Below, one piece after another: positions 30,458-35,101 of a stretch of DNA of 35,101 nucleotides. Origin of the DNA: an uncultured bacterium (GTDB lineage Bacteria; Bacillota; Clostridia; Lachnospirales; Lachnospiraceae). The translations under genes were made by a program, and so were the position numbers. The number at the start of each line of letters is the position of its first letter. Position 1 is the stretch's first letter. Below the pieces are notes generated by a model that searched no databases, was not told the DNA's origin, and was given only the letters and a program-made list of their open reading frames with translations. Where the stretch lies: positions 1-35,101 of the forward strand of contig CANRVD010000030.1 of NCBI GenBank assembly GCA_947643145.1, given 5' to 3'.

Positions 30458-30793
30458 ATGATATTAATAGTAGGAGGTGCATATCAGGGAAAGACTGAAT
30501 ATGCCAAGGAGCATTTTGGAGGGGAGTACCGGCTGTTGGAGAAATATCACGAGGTGATACGGAGGCAGATGCAGGAAGGGAAGAATCCCCTTTTGGAAGT
30601 CCGGAAGCTTTTGGAATTGGGGGAGAACCTGGTTATTATCAGCGATGAAGTGGGATATGGCCTGGTGCCGATGGAGAAAGAGGAGCGGCAATACAGAGAG
30701 TGTGTGGGCAGGGTGAATTGCTTTTTGGCCGGACAGGCAGAGCAGGTGATTCGTGTTGTATGTGGAATTGGAAGCGTTATAAAAGAGACTTAA
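30458..30793 (+). CDS. Short CobU-like protein
   Basis: A 111-residue protein. It keeps an altered P-loop (GGAYQGKTEYA, about residues 6-16). It then passes almost directly to the C-terminal CobU block, SDEVGYGLVPMEKEERQYRE followed by CVGRVNCFLAGQAEQVIRVV. About 70 central residues of a normal CobU are missing, including the histidine that carries GMP. It cannot be a complete bifunctional enzyme. It could assist or form a mixed oligomer with the CobU at 29039, whose own C-terminal block is atypical. The ATG at 30458 follows GGGGGATTGAT. An in-frame upstream extension to 30320 overlaps cobS and is unlikely. Confidence 0.75.
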   Translation: MILIVGGAYQGKTEYAKEHFGGEYRLLEKYHEVIRRQMQEGKNPLLEVRKLLELGENLVIISDEVGYGLVPMEKEERQYRECVGRVNCFLAGQAEQVIRVVCGIGSVIKET

Positions 30794-30844
30794 TCAACGA
30801 AAAAATGTTTTTGAGCAAAGAAATAGTACTTCGGAAGGGAGATT

Positions 30845-31441
30845 GTGGTGAAAATATATATGATTCGTCATGGTATGACAAAGGGGAATCAAGAGCATCG
30901 CTATGTTGGCGTGACGGACGAGACGTTATTACCGGAAGCAGAAGAATATCTGACATGTAAAAAAATGCCGTCGGTAAGCAGGGTGTATGCCAGCCCTAAA
31001 AAGCGGTGCATACAGACAGCGGCACTTCTTTATCCGACACTTAGTCCGATAGTTATTGAGGAACTGGCAGAATGTGATTTTGGAGCCTTTGAATATTGCA
31101 ATTATCAGGAGTTAAATGGAAATCCTGATTATCAGCATTTTATTGATACAAATGGAAAAAGCGGCTTTCCGGGTGGGGAAGACAGAGAACGATTTCAGGT
31201 GCGAAGCTTAAGGGGATTTGAAAAGGTTTTGGCAAGAGAACAGGAACTTGGTGGTTTGCAGGACATTGCTCTTGTTGTGCATGGCGGGACGATTATGGCG
31301 GTTTTAGATGAACTTGCAAGACCACACAGGGATTATTATGACTGGCAGGTTAACAATGGAGAAGGATTTGTGGCAGAAGTTGTGTGGAATGGGGATGGGG
31401 CAGGCTGTTCTTTAGAAAAGGTGGAGGCGATACCATGTTAG
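30845..31441 (+). CDS. cobC: Alpha-ribazole phosphatase CobC-like (histidine phosphatase family)
   Basis: Removes the 5'-phosphate from alpha-ribazole phosphate or adenosylcobalamin phosphate. The protein has about 198 residues, with the catalytic RHG motif (YMIRHGMTKGN) at the N-terminus. ASPKKRCIQTA (second arginine), E.DFGAFE and the second histidine in VVHGGTIMAV follow, all typical of the phosphoglycerate-mutase-like superfamily. The function within that broad family is assigned from operon context. The start is one of two adjacent GTG codons (30845 or 30848) after GAAGGGAG; the second has better spacing. The stop lies seven bases inside cbiB. Confidence 0.85.
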   Translation: MVKIYMIRHGMTKGNQEHRYVGVTDETLLPEAEEYLTCKKMPSVSRVYASPKKRCIQTAALLYPTLSPIVIEELAECDFGAFEYCNYQELNGNPDYQHFIDTNGKSGFPGGEDRERFQVRSLRGFEKVLAREQELGGLQDIALVVHGGTIMAVLDELARPHRDYYDWQVNNGEGFVAEVVWNGDGAGCSLEKVEAIPC

Positions 31442-32421
31442 AGAGAATGGGTGTGGTAAGTATCGGGCTTTTTCTGGATTTGCTCTTTGGTGACCCGCAC
31501 TGGCTGTACCATCCGGTACAGGGAATAGGGGCTGTGATTAAAAGGACAGAAATATTGTTATGGAAGCTCTTCCGGTTAAGTTCGGAAAAAGAAGAGGACG
31601 GCAGAAAAAAGAAAGCAGCAGGAGTAATTTTGGTCTGTGTGGTACTTCTTTGCTCGGTCAGCATACCGGCAGCAGTGCTTTTTTTTGCAGGAAAGATACG
31701 GTATGAATTATATCTTGGAATCGAAGCAGTTATGTGCTATCAGTTACTGGCCATGCACTCTTTAAGAAAGGAGAGTATGAAGGTATATAAGGCATTACGG
31801 GCATTGCAGGAGGGAACACTGGAAAAGGCTCGTTATGCGGTTTCCATGATTGTCGGGAGGGATACAGACTGTTTGGATGAAGAGGGTATCATAAAGGCTG
31901 CGGTAGAGACAGTGGCGGAAAACACATCTGACGGAGTGATTGCACCGCTTTTGTTTTTGGTTCTTTTTGGTCCGTTAGGCGGCTTTTTCTATAAAGCAGT
32001 CAATACGATGGACTCTATGATTGGCTATAAAAATGAAAAATATTATTATTTTGGACGAGCGGCGGCAAAGTTAGATGATGCCCTGAATCTGATTCCTTCC
32101 AGGGTGGCGGCGGTGGCAATGATGGCAGCAAGCTTTTTGTGCAGAATGAATTGGAACAATGCAATCAGAATTTACAAAAGAGACCGTTATAAACATTCCA
32201 GCCCCAATGCGGCCCAGACGGAGTCGGTCTGCGCCGGAGCGCTGTCAGTAAAACTTGCGGGGGACGCCTTTTATTTTGGAGAATTATATCATAAGCCAGA
32301 GATAGGGGATGCATTACGGCAGATTGAGATTGAGGATATCAGACGGGCAAACCGTTTGTTATATACAGCTTCCTTTCTTGTATGGGGGATAGCAGTAGTT
32401 TTTACTGTACTTTTTATGTGA
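31435..32421 (+). CDS. cbiB: Adenosylcobinamide-phosphate synthase CbiB
   Basis: A membrane protein of 328 residues that amidates adenosylcobyric acid with aminopropanol (phosphate). The family motif DLLFGDPHWLYHPVQGIG is near residues 13-30. VGRDTDCLDEEGIIKAAVETVAENTSDGVIAPL follows in two parts near 137-170, then NTMDSMIGYKNEKY and the C-terminal SPNAAQTESVCAGAL. GGTGGAGG inside the cobC end supplies its ribosome site. It is the last cobalamin gene in the run. No terminator is obvious in the 140 bp after it. Confidence 0.93.
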   Translation: MLERMGVVSIGLFLDLLFGDPHWLYHPVQGIGAVIKRTEILLWKLFRLSSEKEEDGRKKKAAGVILVCVVLLCSVSIPAAVLFFAGKIRYELYLGIEAVMCYQLLAMHSLRKESMKVYKALRALQEGTLEKARYAVSMIVGRDTDCLDEEGIIKAAVETVAENTSDGVIAPLLFLVLFGPLGGFFYKAVNTMDSMIGYKNEKYYYFGRAAAKLDDALNLIPSRVAAVAMMAASFLCRMNWNNAIRIYKRDRYKHSSPNAAQTESVCAGALSVKLAGDAFYFGELYHKPEIGDALRQIEIEDIRRANRLLYTASFLVWGIAVVFTVLFM

Positions 32422-32561
32422 ATGAAAGAGGTACTGTTCACACTTTGATATTCTGCCGGGCACGGAATCCATTATTGGCAAACAAAGCAATCTGTGTTAA
32501 AATTATCACCATGGTTTGAAAATGTACATTAATTTAGTGAAAGAAATATGAGGGATTAGAT

Positions 32562-33524
32562 GTGAATACAGTTTGGTTAGTAATACCCTGTTACAATGAA
32601 AAAGAAGTTTTACCTGAGACTTCCAGACAGTTAAAAGAGATTATGGAAGGTTTAATGGAAAAAGGAAAAATCAGCAAGGAAAGTAAAATAGCATTTGTAA
32701 ATGATGGTTCAAAGGATACCACATGGAATATTATTTCACAGCTGCATGATGAGAATCCTATCTTTGCAGGAATCAATCTGGCACATAACAGGGGGCATCA
32801 GAATGCCTTATTTGCAGGTTTGATGACAGCAAAAGAAAATTCGGATGCTGTGATTTCCCAGGATGCGGATTTTCAGGATGATGTGGCGGCAATTGAGGAG
32901 TTTATTGATAAATTTCTGGAGGGAAAGGATATCGTTTATGGTGTCCGTTCTGCGAGGGAGACAGATACGCATTTTAAGCGTGGAACGGCACACCTGTTTT
33001 ATAAAATAATGAATGCAATGGGAGCAGATACCTTAGAAGACCATGCGGATTACCGTTTGATGAGCAAAAGGGCATTAGAGGCGTTATCTGAGTATGAGGA
33101 AGTGAATTTATTCCTGCGCGGGATTGTCCCAATGATTGGTTTTGAGACAGATGTTGTTTATTATAAGCGGCATGAGCGTTTTGCAGGTGAGTCCAAATAT
33201 CCGTTAAAAAAGATGCTTGCGTTTGCCGTTGAAGGAATTACTTCTTTCAGCATTAAGCCAATCCGCATTATTACGGCATTGGGATTTGTTCTTTTCAGTA
33301 TGAGCATTCTCCTGCTGGTTTATTTTTTTGTAACATGGCTTGTAGGATATACGGTGGCAGGTTGGACGACAATTGTCCTGTCTGTGTGGGGAATTGGCGG
33401 ATTACAGCTTTTGGCCCTTGGTGTAATTGGAGAATATATTGGCAAGACGTATATGGAAGTCAAGGCAAGGCCGCGTTATAAGATAGAAAGGGTACTTTAC
33501 CGGGAAGAGAAAAAAAATAATTAA
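32562..33524 (+). CDS. Membrane-anchored family 2 glycosyltransferase (GtrB/DPMS type)
   Basis: A 320-residue protein with a GT-A domain at about residues 1-225. The start is VWLVIPCYNEKEVLPET, VNDGSKDTTW is nucleotide-binding, and SQDADFQDD near residue 100 is the metal-binding DxD. DYRLMSKRAL follows. Two C-terminal membrane helices lie at about 233-262 and 268-295. This layout is typical of enzymes that move a sugar from a nucleotide donor to undecaprenyl phosphate. The sugar cannot be inferred. The GTG start follows GAGGG by six bases. It has no functional link to the cobalamin genes and probably has its own promoter in the 140-bp gap, where I see no strong consensus. Confidence 0.87.
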   Translation: MNTVWLVIPCYNEKEVLPETSRQLKEIMEGLMEKGKISKESKIAFVNDGSKDTTWNIISQLHDENPIFAGINLAHNRGHQNALFAGLMTAKENSDAVISQDADFQDDVAAIEEFIDKFLEGKDIVYGVRSARETDTHFKRGTAHLFYKIMNAMGADTLEDHADYRLMSKRALEALSEYEEVNLFLRGIVPMIGFETDVVYYKRHERFAGESKYPLKKMLAFAVEGITSFSIKPIRIITALGFVLFSMSILLLVYFFVTWLVGYTVAGWTTIVLSVWGIGGLQLLALGVIGEYIGKTYMEVKARPRYKIERVLYREEKKNN

Positions 33525-33548
33525 AAAAAGCGCAGATGCGCTTTTTTT
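33523..33548. terminator. Bidirectional intrinsic terminator
   Basis: AAAAAAAGCGC and GCGCTTTTTTT form a perfect stem around AGAT, with T-runs in both orientations. It sits between the convergent glycosyltransferase and ABC-F genes and overlaps both stop codons by one or two bases. Confidence 0.9.
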
Positions 33549-35101
33549 AATTATCTTCTTCTGTCTGTACAGAAAGAATCTGGCGTTTACGTGCCATTTC
33601 ATCGCTGTCAAGGTATTCATCATAAGTTGAAATCTTATCAATTAATCCGCCCGGCGTGATTTCCATAATGCGGTTTGCGATTGTCTGGATAAACTGGTGA
33701 TCCTGTGAGGTAAAGAGTACCACGCCAGGAAACTTAATCAGCCCGTTATTCAGTGCGGTAATAGATTCCATATCCAGATGAGGGGTTGGCTCATCCATAA
33801 TCAGGATATTGGAAGCTAAAATCATCATTTTTGAAAGCATAACGCGTACACGTTCTCCACCGGATAATACGTTGACTTTTTTTATACCGTCTTCACCAGG
33901 GAAGAGCATTCTTCCAAGGAAGCCACGTACATAGGTAGGGTCTTTTTCAGGGGAGAATGGCATCAGCCAGTCTACAATTGTTTCGCTGCCGGAAAAAAGT
34001 TCTGTGTTGTCCTTTGGGAAGTAAGAAAAGCTTGTTGTAACACCCCATTTGTAAGAGCCTTCATCTGGTTCCATCTCTCCGGCAAGAATCTGGAAAAGGG
34101 TAGTAGCGGCAATGGTATTGCTTCCAACAAAGGCTACCTTATCTTCCCTGTTGAGGATAAAGGAAATATCATCCAATACCTTAACACCGTCAATTGTTTT
34201 GGAAAGGTGTTCTACTGTAAGTACTTCATTACCGATTTCACGTCCCGGACGGAAATCAATATATGGATATTTACGGCTGGATGGCTTGATATCATCCAGT
34301 TCGATTTTTTCCAATGCGCGCTTACGGGAAGTCGCCTGCTTGGATTTCGACGCATTTGCGCTAAAACGCTGGATAAATTCTTGTAATTCCTTGATCTTTT
34401 CTTCTTTTTTCTTATTGGCTTCTTTCATCTGCTTTATCATTAACTGGCTGGATTCATACCAGAAATCGTAATTTCCGGCATAGAGCTGAATCTTTGCATA
34501 GTCAATATCCGCAATATGCGTGCAGACTTTATTCAGAAAATAACGGTCATGTGATACAACAATGACAGTATTGTCAAAATTAATTAAAAACTCCTCTAAC
34601 CAGCGAATTGCATCTAAGTCCAAATGGTTTGTCGGCTCATCCAAAAGCAGAATATCAGGATTGCCGAAAAGTGCCTGTGCCAAAAGAATCTTAACTTTAT
34701 CGCTTGCAGGCAGTTCACTCATTTTTTTGTAATGAATCTCGGTGGGGATTCCCAGGCCATTCAGAAGTGTTGCAGCATCGGACTCCGCTTCCCAACCGTT
34801 CATATTGGCAAAATCAGCTTCTAACTCACTTGCCTTGATACCATCCTCCTCTGTAAAATCTTCCTTTGCATAGATGGCATCCTTCTCTTTCATGATTTCG
34901 TAAAGACGCTCATTTCCCATAATAACCGTATCCAGTACCAGATATTCGTCGTATTGGAAGTGATCCTGCTTTAAGAAAGAGAGTCGTTGCCCGGATGTGA
35001 TGATAATTTCTCCCTTAGAAGGTTCAATTTCACCTGTCAGTATTTTTAAAAAAGTGGATTTACCGGCACCGTTGGCGCCTATCAACCCATAACAGTTTCC
35101 T
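33547..35101 (-). CDS. ABC-F family ATPase, N-terminus cut by the window edge
   Basis: At least 517 residues are visible, and the frame continues past 35101; about 25-30 residues should be missing. ABC-F proteins carry two ATPase domains and act on the ribosome rather than in membranes. Domain 1 has Walker A GANGAGKST at the window edge, LLLDEPTNHLD and VVSHDRYFLN, but its signature reads SELPASDKVK. The inter-domain linker is highly charged (KEANKKKEEKIKELQEF). Domain 2 has LSGGERVRV. Its Walker A lacks the lysine (GSNTIAATTLF), and DEPTPHLD and SQDHQF replace DEPTNHLD and SHDHQF. The linker and the WGVTTSFSYFPKDN stretch point to the YbiT-like group. The TTG at 35085 is internal, not the true start. 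Confidence 0.9.
   Translation of the reverse strand, partial: GNCYGLIGANGAGKSTFLKILTGEIEPSKGEIIITSGQRLSFLKQDHFQYDEYLVLDTVIMGNERLYEIMKEKDAIYAKEDFTEEDGIKASELEADFANMNGWEAESDAATLLNGLGIPTEIHYKKMSELPASDKVKILLAQALFGNPDILLLDEPTNHLDLDAIRWLEEFLINFDNTVIVVSHDRYFLNKVCTHIADIDYAKIQLYAGNYDFWYESSQLMIKQMKEANKKKEEKIKELQEFIQRFSANASKSKQATSRKRALEKIELDDIKPSSRKYPYIDFRPGREIGNEVLTVEHLSKTIDGVKVLDDISFILNREDKVAFVGSNTIAATTLFQILAGEMEPDEGSYKWGVTTSFSYFPKDNTELFSGSETIVDWLMPFSPEKDPTYVRGFLGRMLFPGEDGIKKVNVLSGGERVRVMLSKMMILASNILIMDEPTPHLDMESITALNNGLIKFPGVVLFTSQDHQFIQTIANRIMEITPGGLIDKISTYDEYLDSDEMARKRQILSVQTEEDN

Noticed and set aside
1..35101. CRISPR arrays, rRNA or tRNA genes
   Set aside because: No regularly spaced short repeats and no cloverleaf or rRNA signatures were recognised on either strand; repeats seen are inverted or tandem-duplicate in nature.

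Overview
The window looks like a chromosomal segment of a low-to-moderate GC Gram-positive anaerobe, most likely Clostridia and probably Lachnospiraceae. The reasons are A/G-rich Shine-Dalgarno sites, frequent GTG and TTG starts, an anaerobic (cobalt-early) cobalamin pathway with the CbiMNQO uptake system, and the protein families present. The assignment is inference from gene content; no taxonomic marker such as rRNA is present.

Positions 1-15,250 are an accessory, rearranged stretch. It begins with a thioredoxin reductase, followed by a PadR regulator next to an HXXEE membrane protein, and an ECF sigma/anti-sigma pair. Next is a graveyard of small mobile elements and gene remnants (4,220-5,680). 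Two tandem copies of one locus follow (about 5,045-9,237 and 9,311-13,128). Each copy has a palindromic operator fixed in place relative to its -10 box, a small secreted-peptide gene, a conserved hairpin, two FtsX/MacB-like permeases and a LolD/MacB-like ATPase. The peptide gene is intact in copy 1 and broken in copy 2. The two ATPase genes share a 697-bp identical tract although the permeases have diverged. A reverse-strand ATPase + HNH pair resembling the Septu (PtuA/PtuB) defence system follows. Its HNH protein has lost the middle of the nuclease domain, and a much more decayed copy of the same pair lies at 4,340-4,568.

Positions 15,264-32,421 are a nearly continuous cobalamin operon on the + strand. 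It starts with an adenosylcobalamin riboswitch and a strong downstream intrinsic terminator. The order is cbiQ-cbiO-cbiM-cbiN (cobalt uptake), then cbiK, cbiL, cbiD, cbiF, cbiG, cbiH, a cbiJ-cbiE-cbiT triple fusion and a cbiA-cobT fusion. It ends with cobU, cobS, a short second cobU-like gene, cobC and cbiB. Together these cover cobalt import, insertion of cobalt into the tetrapyrrole, ring methylation and contraction, reduction, a,c-amidation, and nucleotide-loop assembly. No cbiC, cbiP, cobD or cob(I)alamin adenosyltransferase gene is in the window, so those steps must be encoded elsewhere.

After the operon come a membrane-anchored family 2 glycosyltransferase, a bidirectional terminator, and a convergent ABC-F ATPase gene that runs off the right edge.

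The best candidate for an undescribed system is the duplicated secreted-peptide/exporter locus with its shared operator. Also notable are the crippled Septu-like pair, two miniature element families with visible inverted repeats (one with 7-bp target duplications), and the two complementary CobU-like proteins.
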